A stretch of 7,644 nucleotides of DNA from an uncultured Eubacteriales bacterium (GTDB taxonomy: Bacteria; Bacillota; Clostridia; UMGS1883; UMGS1540). A model generated the notes under the pieces. That model made no database searches, was not told the DNA's origin, and was given only the letters and a program-made list of their open reading frames with translations. Below are positions 1 to 7,022 of the stretch, one piece after another (position 1 is the stretch's first letter; each line of letters starts with the position of its first letter). The position numbers were made by a program, and so were the translations under genes. Where the stretch lies: positions 1 through 7,644 of the forward strand of contig USAP01000076.1 in NCBI GenBank assembly GCA_900552775.1, in the 5' to 3' direction.

Positions 1-92
1 ATGAGCTGACCTGCACCATTCTGGGTACCAAGGTGGACGACCACTATGTGGTCATCACCAACGCGGTACTGGCCAGCAATTACAAAGGATAA
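1..92 (+). other. Possible C-terminal tail of an unidentified protein; probable foreign fragment
   Basis: The frame starting at base 3 is open to a TAA at 90-92 and reads ELTCTILGTK, then VDDHYVVITNAVLASNYKG. Its third codon positions are rich in G and C, which suggests real coding, but I do not recognise the family. This frame differs from that of the NAGPA-like gene that takes over by about base 76. A minus-strand frame is also open here, so the coding direction is not certain. Either the fragment comes from another source joined near base 75, or one base has been inserted near 87-88: removing one G there would fuse this frame to the next gene. I favour a join, because the frame-1 residues AITKDKK already fit the downstream family from about base 76. 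Confidence 0.3.
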
Positions 93-2097
93 GAAAGCGG
101 AAATATTTGCCCATACCGGTTTTACGACGCGTGTGGTTGCCGACAACGGGCTGTCGCTCGACATCTCGTGCTACAATTCGGATGCCACTAATGGTTTCAC
201 AGGCAACTGCATCCTGCTTAACCGCATGAACAGCATCACTCTAAAAGATGCCGGCAAATATATTAAGCTGAAACCTCAAGGCGAATGGATTGTCAACGGC
301 GATCCTACTCCGTGCCGTGTAGAGGCGGTGTCGGACGAGCCTATCCAGTCGACGAAGACCGAGTATGTGCTTTATCTGCGAGGCGATGCCATCGATGCCT
401 ACAATCAGCATCCTTTGTCGGTTGGCGATGTGGTCAGAGTGGAGCAGACTGTAGCTGGGACGAAGTGGGGTACGGCGCCGAAGAACATTCTGAACGCATT
501 TCACGGCTATCCGAGCCTTGTACACGACGGTGTGTTCCACGACGGCGAGTATAACAATTTTGAGAATGGCCGCGAATATGAGAAGTCGGCGCACGTGCTT
601 GCCGGAATCTCAAAAGACAAGACCAAACTGTATATGTTGATTAATGAGATGTCGGTTCAGAGCTCTGCGATTGACTGTATTGAACTTTGCAGCTGGATGG
701 TGAATCGCGGAGCTTGGGATATAGTGAACTTTGACAGCGGAGGCAGCGCAGCCATTGCTGTCGACGGCGAGATGCTCAATCTCCCTGGCCGCGGCTCTGT
801 GCGTCCTGTTGAAGACGCGATGCTTGCCGTGTCGCTTGCCCCGGAGTCTAACAAAGTTGCTCGCATAGCGTTCAGCAAGTCGGCGATAAGCACGTCGGTG
901 ATTGCCATTGCTCCATTGCGCATGATGGCGTTCAATGAATATGACGAGGTGCTCGACAAGGATTTGAAGGGGTGCAGCTTCTCTTGTGAGCCTGCCGCTC
1001 TTGGAACTGTCGACGCCGAAGGGTATTTTCATTCAGGGGCAGAGGGAATGTCGGGCAAAATAATTGCCGAGAAAGACGGTTTGCGCGCGGAGATTCCTGT
1101 AACAACAATTGCGGTTGACAATGTGGTGCCTAAATATGAGAGTGTGATTGTCGATAAAAACCACACGCCGCTGATAGAACTTATTGGCAAAACAGCTGCT
1201 GCTGATTTCGCGCTCAGTCCGATAGCTTTCAGCTGGGAGGTGGAGAATCCCGACGTGTGCCGTGTTGAGGACGGTATGATTTATGCCGGACAAAATGGCA
1301 CTACGGTTGTGACCGGACGGTTTGGCGATGTTGCGGTGAGTGTCAACGTGACGGTGGAGAACAGCGACAAGCCTGTGTTGGTGACTGATTTCACCAACGA
1401 CAGCGATTTTGAACGCGCATTGTCGGGAGTGTCGAATCTCTCTGTATCAACGGCTGCTCTTCCTGAAGGTTGGAATTCGGGCGCGGCGTGGTCGTTTGAC
1501 ATCACCAACGGTCGCCTTGCAACAATCGACTTGACTTTCAACAAGACGCTGTTCGGATTGCCGGAGTCGTTGTCGTTCGATCTCGACGACAAGGATGGCG
1601 TTGTCAAGAAAGTGCATTTCTTCTATGTCGATGCATTGGGCAAGCAGGAGATGCGCAATGTGGATTTGGCGGATTTGAACACGACCTTTGCCGACGAGCC
1701 GATAGAATACTATCGCTATCCGTTGAAACTAACCACAATGCGGTTCACTCTCGACACCAAAAAACGTGGCGAGACGCGCACTATTGCTCTTCGCAACATG
1801 GCTACGCACTATTCGGCGGAAAGCGGTGTGGAAACGGTGGTTGCCGACAAGCCTTCCGCTCTTGGTATTGCCTTGCGTGGCGAAACTGTTGAGGTGCGCT
1901 ACGACTCGCAATGCAGCGAGAAGGCACGGTTGTCGATGTTCTCGGCTGCGGGACAGATGATTGCTGCCCACGACGTGGCGTTGCAGGCGGGAACCAACAC
2001 TCTTGACATCGATGCTAAGAGTGCAGGCACAGGAATTTATTTCGTAGTTCTGCAGTCGCCGTCGGTAAGGGCTGTTGGCAAGTGCGTGATACGATAA
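46..2097 (+). CDS. NAGPA-like phosphodiester glycosidase domain protein with Ig-like region and T9SS sorting tail, N-terminus missing
   Basis: Likely a secreted or surface protein of a Bacteroidales bacterium. Positions below are in the 683-residue frame from the ATG at 46. Residues about 20-265 fit the phosphodiester glycosidase (NAGPA, PF09992) domain: a central HGYPSLVHDG (153-162), AGISKDKTKLY (186-196), the signature VNFDSGGSAA (227-236), and SVRPVEDAML (251-260). The family usually carries an N-L-D-G-G-G-S/T motif near 228 and an R-T-A-type motif near 183; here these are NFDSGGS and SAHVLAG, so activity is uncertain. Residues about 280-437 look like two Ig-like/BIG domains, about 445-590 a beta-rich region of unknown type, and about 603-683 a Por-type T9SS C-terminal sorting domain ending in VGKCVIR. 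Homologues begin with a signal peptide and more NAGPA sequence, both absent here, so the ATG at 46 is probably not the native start. No ribosome binding site was seen before it. Domain family is fairly certain; substrate unknown. Confidence 0.8.
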   Translation: MWSSPTRYWPAITKDKKAEIFAHTGFTTRVVADNGLSLDISCYNSDATNGFTGNCILLNRMNSITLKDAGKYIKLKPQGEWIVNGDPTPCRVEAVSDEPIQSTKTEYVLYLRGDAIDAYNQHPLSVGDVVRVEQTVAGTKWGTAPKNILNAFHGYPSLVHDGVFHDGEYNNFENGREYEKSAHVLAGISKDKTKLYMLINEMSVQSSAIDCIELCSWMVNRGAWDIVNFDSGGSAAIAVDGEMLNLPGRGSVRPVEDAMLAVSLAPESNKVARIAFSKSAISTSVIAIAPLRMMAFNEYDEVLDKDLKGCSFSCEPAALGTVDAEGYFHSGAEGMSGKIIAEKDGLRAEIPVTTIAVDNVVPKYESVIVDKNHTPLIELIGKTAAADFALSPIAFSWEVENPDVCRVEDGMIYAGQNGTTVVTGRFGDVAVSVNVTVENSDKPVLVTDFTNDSDFERALSGVSNLSVSTAALPEGWNSGAAWSFDITNGRLATIDLTFNKTLFGLPESLSFDLDDKDGVVKKVHFFYVDALGKQEMRNVDLADLNTTFADEPIEYYRYPLKLTTMRFTLDTKKRGETRTIALRNMATHYSAESGVETVVADKPSALGIALRGETVEVRYDSQCSEKARLSMFSAAGQMIAAHDVALQAGTNTLDIDAKSAGTGIYFVVLQSPSVRAVGKCVIR

Positions 2098-2110
2098 GGT
2101 GCGTTTGCAT
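2088..2110. other. Probable junction between Bacteroidales-like and Clostridia-like DNA
   Basis: The GC-rich Bacteroidales gene ends with TAA at 2095-2097. From 2098 the same frame stays open into an AraC-family regulator with AT-rich codons, and there is no intergenic DNA, promoter or start codon between them. An AraC protein cannot natively begin at GAFAYIAKG, so its 5' part has been lost here. No terminal inverted repeat, target duplication, tRNA or integrase is seen at the boundary. An assembly chimera is the simplest reading; a real rearrangement is the alternative. The exact breakpoint could lie several bases either side. Confidence 0.6.
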
Positions 2111-2736
2111 ATATAGCAAAAGGCTCCATAGATAAAAGCAGTGCATACGGCTGCGGCGCCGTTTCATATATTGCCGTCAGTTTTAATTTTGACACAAGCC
2201 CGGCTTCATCAACCCGTAATTTGCCGTTTGATACTGTTTGCTCGAAAAAAAACGCATATCGGTATGAGAAACTATTTCGGGAAGCTGTTAACGAGTATGC
2301 CACGGGTTTGCCCGGTTCCCAAATGATATGCAATGGAATTTTATATCAGATAATTGGCCGGCTTTACAATGACCTTGTTTTTGATGAGATAAATTATAAA
2401 ATGGCAAATAAAATTGAAATTGCTCTTGATTATTTAAACCGAAATTATAGCCGTTTCGATTTGAAAATCGGTAAGATTGCGGAAATGACAGGCATAAGCG
2501 AAAAGCATTTCAGACGTATTTTTTATGCTGTATATAAAAAGAAACCCCATGAATTTTTGAGAGACGTTCGCCTGAACAAGGCAGAACTATTACTTTTGAA
2601 TACTTCAAAGCCTGTTTCGGATATAGCGTTTCAGTGCGGCTTTTCGGATGTGTATTCATTCAGCCACTGCTTCAAACAAAACTATGGGGTTTCACCGTCT
2701 AATTACAGAAAAGATCAGACTCATACGGAAAAATAA
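2098..2736 (+). CDS. AraC/XylS-family transcriptional regulator, 5'-truncated
   Basis: Helix-turn-helix transcription factor of the AraC family, often controlling sugar-use genes in Clostridia. The frame is open from 2098 (212 residues). The first ~60 residues (GAFAYIAKG, then AVSYIAVSFNF) look like the end of an AraC N-terminal cupin-type sensor domain. The DNA-binding domain is about 2407-2715. It has a first HTH around KIGKIAEMTGISEKHFRRIF, the linker ending PHEFLRDVRLNKAELLL, and a second HTH with PVSDIAFQCGFSDVYSFSHC followed by FKQNYGVSPSNYR, all hallmark residues. Full members have about 270-300 residues, so roughly 60-80 N-terminal residues are missing at the junction near 2098. A TTG at 2221 could be called as a start, but conserved-looking sequence upstream and no clear ribosome binding site argue against it. 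The gene converges with the minus-strand glycan gene run; the regulatory target is unknown. Confidence 0.88.
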   Translation, partial: GAFAYIAKGSIDKSSAYGCGAVSYIAVSFNFDTSPASSTRNLPFDTVCSKKNAYRYEKLFREAVNEYATGLPGSQMICNGILYQIIGRLYNDLVFDEINYKMANKIEIALDYLNRNYSRFDLKIGKIAEMTGISEKHFRRIFYAVYKKKPHEFLRDVRLNKAELLLLNTSKPVSDIAFQCGFSDVYSFSHCFKQNYGVSPSNYRKDQTHTEK

Positions 2737-2741
2737 AATGT

Positions 2742-2759
2742 GTAAGTCTTTTAACTTAC
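2742..2759. terminator. Weak hairpin between convergent genes, possible terminator
   Basis: GTAAGT (2742-2747) pairs with ACTTAC (2754-2759) around the six-base loop CTTTTA. It lies 6 bases after the AraC stop. On the minus strand it is followed by ACATTTTATTTTT, a broken T-tract, so it could end transcription from the minus strand. On the plus strand no T-run follows. The stem is short and AT-rich, so the call is tentative. The rest of 2760-2849 shows only a short palindrome, GCCGAATTTCGGC, and no gene I can support. Confidence 0.3.
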
Positions 2760-2849
2760 TAATCCTTAAAAAATGAAATCTTTTCAGTTAACTGTGCCGA
2801 ATTTCGGCTTTCATGGCGGTTATAATAAAATCTACGAAAAAAATGCACA

Positions 2850-3020
2850 TCAGAATTTATTGCAAACCTTTGCATCTTTACAATTATCAAAGTAAATTCT
2901 TTCACCGGCGTTATCTTCCCCGACAATTTTAATGCTGTCAAGCATAACTCCGTCAGCAGAGCTTATCTGAAAAGCCTTTTCATCGGCATTTTTACCCGGA
3001 CGTAAAATAATATTACTCAT
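2850..3020 (-). CDS. Small ORF (56 aa) resembling the C-terminal end of a beta-helix (GH28-like) protein
   Basis: Starts at the ATG at 3020-3018, preceded by AAAGGA (minus strand, 3028-3033) with a good 7-base spacing, and ends with TGA at 2852-2850. The protein begins MSNIILRPGKNADEK and continues with AFQISSADGVMLDSIKI and IYFDNCKDAKVCNKF. The alternation of short hydrophobic strands with polar turns (NIILRPGK, FQISSADGVMLDSIKI, IYFDNCKD) resembles a last coil of a right-handed beta-helix, as at the end of polygalacturonase-like (GH28) or pectate-lyase-like enzymes. A complete enzyme of that kind has 400 residues or more, and the sequence just upstream is a hairpin rather than coding DNA. 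It may therefore be a gene remnant with a fortuitous start, or a real small protein. A longer in-frame start at 3110 would run through the hairpin and is unlikely. There is no signal peptide. Function unknown. Confidence 0.45.
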   Translation of the reverse strand: MSNIILRPGKNADEKAFQISSADGVMLDSIKIVGEDNAGERIYFDNCKDAKVCNKF

Positions 3021-3027
3021 AAAACAA

Positions 3028-3033
3028 TCCTTT
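3028..3033 (-). promoter_or_regulatory. Ribosome binding site of the 56-aa ORF
   Basis: On the minus strand the bases read GGAAAGGATTGTTTT before the ATG at 3020. The AAAGGA core sits 7 bases upstream of the start. This supports initiation at 3020 rather than at the more distant in-frame ATG at 3110. Confidence 0.45.
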
Positions 3034-3072
3034 CCGCAAAAGCAATTTTGCCCGAAGCAAAAGCTACAAAGA

Positions 3073-3106
3073 GGCTGCAGCAAAATAATTTCATTTTGCC
3101 GCAGCC
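3073..3106 (-). terminator. Strong hairpin after the GH20 gene, likely transcription terminator
   Basis: GGCTGCAGCAAAAT (3073-3086) is complementary to ATTTTGCCGCAGCC (3093-3106) over 14 positions with one non-Watson-Crick position, around a six-base loop. It starts about 10 bases after the GH20 stop codon. Read on the minus strand, the stem is followed by TCTTTGTAGCTTTTGC, an interrupted T-tract, so termination may be partial and allow some read-through into the 56-codon ORF. Position and stem quality support a terminator at the end of the minus-strand gene run. Confidence 0.6.
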
Positions 3107-3116
3107 CCATCTTTCG

Positions 3117-4832
3117 TTAAATCTGAGAATAATCGGCAAAATCTCTCCATGTTTTGTTGATTCCTTTTATAACCTCTTCGCAAAACTCATCGATTTTATC
3201 CGTTCTTCCCTCAGCATAATCCAAAAGCCTCTCCGATACAAACTCAAATCTCATATTCATGCCGCCGAAACGGTGCTGAAACTTTTCAAATCCGAAAACC
3301 TTGTTTGTTTCAAGCCAAGCTTTTTTAAACTCGTTATAGAAATTTTGATAAAGCTTTGAAAGCTCAGGTATATCGGCAAGCGCAATGCGCGCAAGCTCCG
3401 TCTTGTCTCCCGTTTCGTAAGCCGGGCGAAGCTTACCCATTATATCGGCTTTTTTTAAAGCTGCGGAAAACAATGCGTTATAATATGCATAATACCTGCA
3501 CTTTTTGTATTTGTTTACCGTCTCAAGAGACTTTTCGTAAATTTTTGAAACCGAAGCATAGTCTATATCGTGCCAAACGGTATCAAGGAGCAGATCTCCG
3601 TATATAACGCTTTTGCCCACTCTGTCGGCTCCGTCAAAGCCGCAGTGAAAAGCCGCTACTGCGTCCGTCAGCTCACGCGGCTCACCGCTTATGTATTCCG
3701 CCGCCCGAAAAATATCCTCCTCCGTGCATTTATCGCCCTTATAGCAATATTCCGAAAAAACAGCCAGAGACGATTCTGCCAGCTCCATCGGCGTTTCAGT
3801 ACCGTCATTTCCCCACATTGTTGCAAGCACGGTTTTAACTCCGTGCTTTGCGGCGCACGAAAGAGCGGGCGCCATTGTATCAAGCGTATACTTGAAATTC
3901 GGCACATATCCGTCCCAAGTCCAGATGCCGCCCGCAAAGACAGTCTTGTTTTTAAAGCGCTCATGCTGAATGAATTTTTTATCATAATAATCGTATTCCT
4001 TATGATAATAATCCCAAAAGACAAGCGACACATTTTCAGGAGCATTGTCAATTGCATGCTGCGGTATGACATAATCGGGCTCGTAATAGTCCTGCGGCGA
4101 ATCGGAGCTGAAATACATATCACTCCAAATCATGGGTTCAAAGCCGTATTTTGTTGCTATTTCCAAAACCCTTTTTAAATGCTCGTTGAAAATATCCATT
4201 TTATCACGTAATCCGTGCTTTGAAAGATATTTTCCGAGTCCGAGTCCGTCCGCCTCGTCCATGCCGAGGTGGATTCTGCGGCTTTTAAATACTTCGCTCA
4301 TGGTTTTGATTTCACATTCTATAAACTTATAAACCTTTTCATCGCCGCACAACAAAACACTGCCGTTTTCCGCCGGCGCTTCGCCAAGGCGCAAAAATTT
4401 TGCAAGATGACCGAGCGTTTGTATACACGGAATCACTTCAACGCCCAAAGATGAAGCGTAACTGTCTATTCTGCGCAGCTCTTCCGCACTGTATCTTCCG
4501 CGCATATATCCGAAGGATTTATACTCGGGCATTTCGTACACATCTTCCGTATAAAGCATTATCATGTTAAGCCCGAGCTGCGCACATTTTTTCACAAAAC
4601 GGCAAACGCTTTCCGCCGTCATAACGCCGCCGCGCGACACATCTATCATCGGTCCGCACAAATCAAAAACGGGAGTTTCACTGATTTCAAAGCTTTTTTC
4701 TCCGTTTTCGATTTTCTTGTTAAGCATAAATTCCGCACGCATTTTCTGCGCTTTGCTTCCATAACCTATTTCGGCGTTTTCGCCGTCATATTTTATATAT
4801 ACACCGTCAAAGTTTTTTTCAGTAATTTTCAT
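3117..4832 (-). CDS. GH20 beta-N-acetylhexosaminidase, GcnA-like
   Basis: Predicted exo-glycosidase removing terminal beta-linked GlcNAc or GalNAc from oligosaccharides by substrate-assisted catalysis. The 571-residue protein has an N-terminal part of about 55 residues, then the GH20 TIM barrel: FDLCGPMIDVSRGGV (56-70), LGLNMIMLYTEDVYEMPEY (86-104), FGYMRGRYSAEE (107-118), PCIQTLGHLAKFL (135-147). The catalytic motif HLGMDEADGLG (188-198) has the Asp-Glu pair D192/E193, expected to act as polarising residue and acid/base. Trp-rich subsite motifs follow: IWSDMY (235-240), GGIWTWDGY (301-309), MWGNDGTE (339-346). A helical C-terminal region of about 200 residues completes it, as in GcnA-type enzymes. 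No signal peptide or membrane segment is seen, so it is probably cytoplasmic and acts on imported sugars. ATG at 4832 follows GGAGGG, 20 bases after the upstream gene's stop, indicating co-transcription. Family assignment strong; exact substrate inferred. Confidence 0.9.
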   Translation of the reverse strand: MKITEKNFDGVYIKYDGENAEIGYGSKAQKMRAEFMLNKKIENGEKSFEISETPVFDLCGPMIDVSRGGVMTAESVCRFVKKCAQLGLNMIMLYTEDVYEMPEYKSFGYMRGRYSAEELRRIDSYASSLGVEVIPCIQTLGHLAKFLRLGEAPAENGSVLLCGDEKVYKFIECEIKTMSEVFKSRRIHLGMDEADGLGLGKYLSKHGLRDKMDIFNEHLKRVLEIATKYGFEPMIWSDMYFSSDSPQDYYEPDYVIPQHAIDNAPENVSLVFWDYYHKEYDYYDKKFIQHERFKNKTVFAGGIWTWDGYVPNFKYTLDTMAPALSCAAKHGVKTVLATMWGNDGTETPMELAESSLAVFSEYCYKGDKCTEEDIFRAAEYISGEPRELTDAVAAFHCGFDGADRVGKSVIYGDLLLDTVWHDIDYASVSKIYEKSLETVNKYKKCRYYAYYNALFSAALKKADIMGKLRPAYETGDKTELARIALADIPELSKLYQNFYNEFKKAWLETNKVFGFEKFQHRFGGMNMRFEFVSERLLDYAEGRTDKIDEFCEEVIKGINKTWRDFADYSQI

Positions 4833-4835
4833 TTT

Positions 4836-4841
4836 CCCTCC
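4836..4841 (-). promoter_or_regulatory. Ribosome binding site of the GH20 gene
   Basis: GGAGGG on the minus strand, followed by AAA and the ATG at 4832. The spacing is short but the match to the anti-Shine-Dalgarno sequence is strong. It lies inside the 20-base gap after the preceding stop codon, consistent with translation from one polycistronic mRNA. Confidence 0.6.
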
Positions 4842-4852
4842 ATAGCAAAATA

Positions 4853-7012
4853 CTATTTTATCGGTTTTATATTATTAAGATCTTCAAACAGAAATGCTTT
4901 CATTGTCGCATTTTCCGGCACATCCTTGATGTTTACGGACGCAGAAATTTTTTGCTGCGACAAAGGCGAAAGCGCCGCTTTTGTAACGGCAACACTATTA
5001 AGCCTTTTCCCATCAGACGTGTATACAGCCAATATAAGCACGATTTCCCTTTCGTTTTCGGAATTTGTCACAAAAGCAGGGATGCTTACTCCGTTTTCGC
5101 CTTTCACAACCGTACCTGCATTTGTATATTCAAAATCACCGACGTAAAATCCGGGCATTTCACTTTCGTCAACTCTGTAAACCTTGTAATTGTCAACGGT
5201 CAGCACGCCGTTTCCGCCGTAGCTTCCGCTGCCTGTCGTGTAAAACTGCGTCCACGCAACGCCCCTCTGCGCTTTGGTATACACATCGTCGAGAATTTTG
5301 GTGTCATTGAGCCATACCGTCATACGTGCCGGCGACACCGAAAAGTCAAACAACACTTTAACCTTATAGGTTCCGTTTGCTTCTACGGTGCTCTTCAATG
5401 TCTGAGCCCCGTTTTCGTTTTTGTAGTTAAAGGCAAGGTTTGTAAAATTCTCCACTTCCGCGAGCGCTACTTCCTCCCATCCGCTGTTAATCCATCTCAT
5501 TCTGAATCTGTTTGACGTGCTCTTCACAACAAACTCCTCGCAGAATTTGCCGTTAAGGTCAGCCGCGCTCGCTTCGGTATTGTTAAAGATTCTGATATAC
5601 GGAATTTCAGACCAACCCGGTGATGTCAGCGAAAGAGTTCCGCTTTTTTCCTCCACCTTGCCTTTTGTGGCGTCATAAAAGATATTGGGGGCAATCACAC
5701 CGTCCGAGAAAGAATCGGAATAAAGCATTTCACCTTCCCTCGGGTAACCGATGCCCGCCACATCGTGATATTTTCCGGGTATATTAAACGTAAATGTCTT
5801 CTCAAGCTTGTTTCCATTACTGTCGGAAACGCTGCCGCAAAGCGTAACTTCCGTATCTGTCAAAGGTCTTGTTATTCTTCCCTCAGAATCTATAAGCGTC
5901 GGCTCGCTGCTCCACTCTATATCTGCACCGCTTGCCGCCTTCGTGAGAAGATTCAAGTCATCGCAAAGAAATTCCGTTCCGTTTTCTTCCCGAATTTTCG
6001 GGGCCGCAAGAATACTGCTTTCAGAAAGCGCAAGTGCGTCAGTAAAGAGCGAGCTTTCCTCAGCTTTATAAATTTTAACATTGTCAAGCGCCACGCTTCC
6101 GGTGCCGTTCATTGATGAGTTTGTCAGAGTAAATATTCTGAACATTCCTATATTTCCTACGTTTGAACGGAATTTAACATTTGTCAGAATAAGCTCGTTA
6201 TTTATCCAGAGCGAAAATCTTTTCGCGGTTGTGTCAAAGAAAAACGTGCACTTCATTTTATTGTCCTGAAAATTTCCAATATTATGCGATGTGGATTTTG
6301 AAGCATTTTCGTCTGTATAATCCACGCTGAATGTTCCCGCACTTCTGTCCCATACACAAAATGTCGCATATCCGTTCCAGTTTTTTTCAATGAAAGCATA
6401 TCTTAAATAACGAGATGTAGTGTTTACGGTAAAGTCAATTACGAATTTGCCTGAAATCGCCGTTTTTGAAGCGTCTTTTGAAATTTCAAAACCCGGTTCC
6501 TTTCCCGAATATGACCAGTCGCTTCTTGTAAGCATCGCCTTTCCGTTTTTTACCTCGTACGTATCTTTTTCGGGGTCGCACGGAAGTGTGGTGACATTTG
6601 CCGGAAGCTCCGTTCCCGAAAAAGTCTCATCAACATAGCTTTCCGTCATATTCGGAAGCGCATAAACATTGTTTTGCGCAGCGGGAACATTAAAGTTAAA
6701 GCTTTTTGTTTCGTTCTCTCCGACGCTCGCCGTAAGCGTAACGTCTTTGTCTTCCTCACCGCGTGAAACTACGCCGTTTTCCGAAATCACGGAAGGGTCG
6801 CTCGATGTCCATGTCACGCTTTCGCCCCCGATTTTCTTGTACAAATCAAGGTCAAGGTTATCAATGAGCCGGCCGTCATCCCGAAGCGGAACCGAAAGAA
6901 TATCCTCCTTTGTAAGCGTCGCAAGCCCATTCTCTTCTCCTTCCGCAAACGCCGGCACACAAGATGCAAGCATTACCAAAGCCAACAAAAGTACTGTGAT
7001 TTTCTTTTTCAT
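4853..7012 (-). CDS. Secreted modular protein: duplicated atrophied Ig plus concanavalin-like module
   Basis: A 719-residue exported protein, probably binding glycans or the cell surface; no catalytic motif was recognised. The start chosen is the ATG at 7012, 10 bases after AGGAGG, because it opens directly into a signal peptide: MKKKITVLLLALVMLASC, with likely signal peptidase I cleavage after PAFA (20-23). LASC (15-18) also resembles a lipobox, so a lipoprotein is possible. Domains: aBig-type Ig about 30-110 (VTWTSSDPSVISENGVVSR), beta-sandwich LamG/DUF1080-like about 125-317, second aBig about 325-412 (IEWSSEPTLIDSEGRITR), second beta-sandwich about 428-614, and a C-terminal FN3-like or transglutaminase-accessory-like domain about 623-719. 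Each beta-sandwich ends with a matching strand (VALDNVKIYKAEES; LTVDNYKVYRVDES). It sits 22 bases after the SLH gene and 20 bases before GH20, so an operon is likely. Domain names are inferred from sequence feel; function is unproven. Confidence 0.8.
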   Translation of the reverse strand: MKKKITVLLLALVMLASCVPAFAEGEENGLATLTKEDILSVPLRDDGRLIDNLDLDLYKKIGGESVTWTSSDPSVISENGVVSRGEEDKDVTLTASVGENETKSFNFNVPAAQNNVYALPNMTESYVDETFSGTELPANVTTLPCDPEKDTYEVKNGKAMLTRSDWSYSGKEPGFEISKDASKTAISGKFVIDFTVNTTSRYLRYAFIEKNWNGYATFCVWDRSAGTFSVDYTDENASKSTSHNIGNFQDNKMKCTFFFDTTAKRFSLWINNELILTNVKFRSNVGNIGMFRIFTLTNSSMNGTGSVALDNVKIYKAEESSLFTDALALSESSILAAPKIREENGTEFLCDDLNLLTKAASGADIEWSSEPTLIDSEGRITRPLTDTEVTLCGSVSDSNGNKLEKTFTFNIPGKYHDVAGIGYPREGEMLYSDSFSDGVIAPNIFYDATKGKVEEKSGTLSLTSPGWSEIPYIRIFNNTEASAADLNGKFCEEFVVKSTSNRFRMRWINSGWEEVALAEVENFTNLAFNYKNENGAQTLKSTVEANGTYKVKVLFDFSVSPARMTVWLNDTKILDDVYTKAQRGVAWTQFYTTGSGSYGGNGVLTVDNYKVYRVDESEMPGFYVGDFEYTNAGTVVKGENGVSIPAFVTNSENEREIVLILAVYTSDGKRLNSVAVTKAALSPLSQQKISASVNIKDVPENATMKAFLFEDLNNIKPIK
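5171..6925 (-). repeat. Two-copy internal protein module (Ig plus beta-sandwich)
   Basis: Within the 719-residue protein, residues about 30-317 (bases 6925-6062) and about 325-614 (bases 6040-5171) share the same order of motifs. Examples are WTSSDPSVISENGVVSR against WSSEPTLIDSEGRITR, FNFNVP against FTFNIP, NGKAMLTRSDWS against SGTLSLTSPGWS, NTTSRYLRYAFIEKNW against STSNRFRMRWINSGW, and RFSLWINNELIL against RMTVWLNDTKIL. Similarity is at protein level only; the copies have diverged, which points to an old duplication. Confidence 0.7.
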
Positions 7013-7022
7013 AATGATAAAA

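Noticed and set aside
610..1032. Minus-strand open frame of 140 codons within the NAGPA-like gene
   Set aside because: Antisense shadow of the GC-rich gene; the plus strand carries clear family motifs and the minus frame carries none.
88..2098. Shared hexamer GATAAG at 88-93 and 2093-2098 near the two suspected joins
   Set aside because: A six-base match is expected by chance in a region this size, and there is no longer repeat or target duplication to support an insertion element.
2221..2736. TTG start for the AraC gene at 2221
   Set aside because: The in-frame sequence upstream (2098-2220) already looks like the end of an AraC sensor domain, and no good ribosome binding site precedes the TTG; the gene is better read as truncated at its 5' end.
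2759..2941. Minus-strand 60-codon frame overlapping the 56-codon ORF
   Set aside because: It overlaps a frame with better start context and more protein-like composition, and its own start has no supporting ribosome site that I could see.
3570..4178. Plus-strand open frame of 202 codons opposite the GH20 gene
   Set aside because: It is the antisense shadow of a well-supported GH20 enzyme, shows no recognisable domain, and has Arg/Cys/His-rich random-looking composition.
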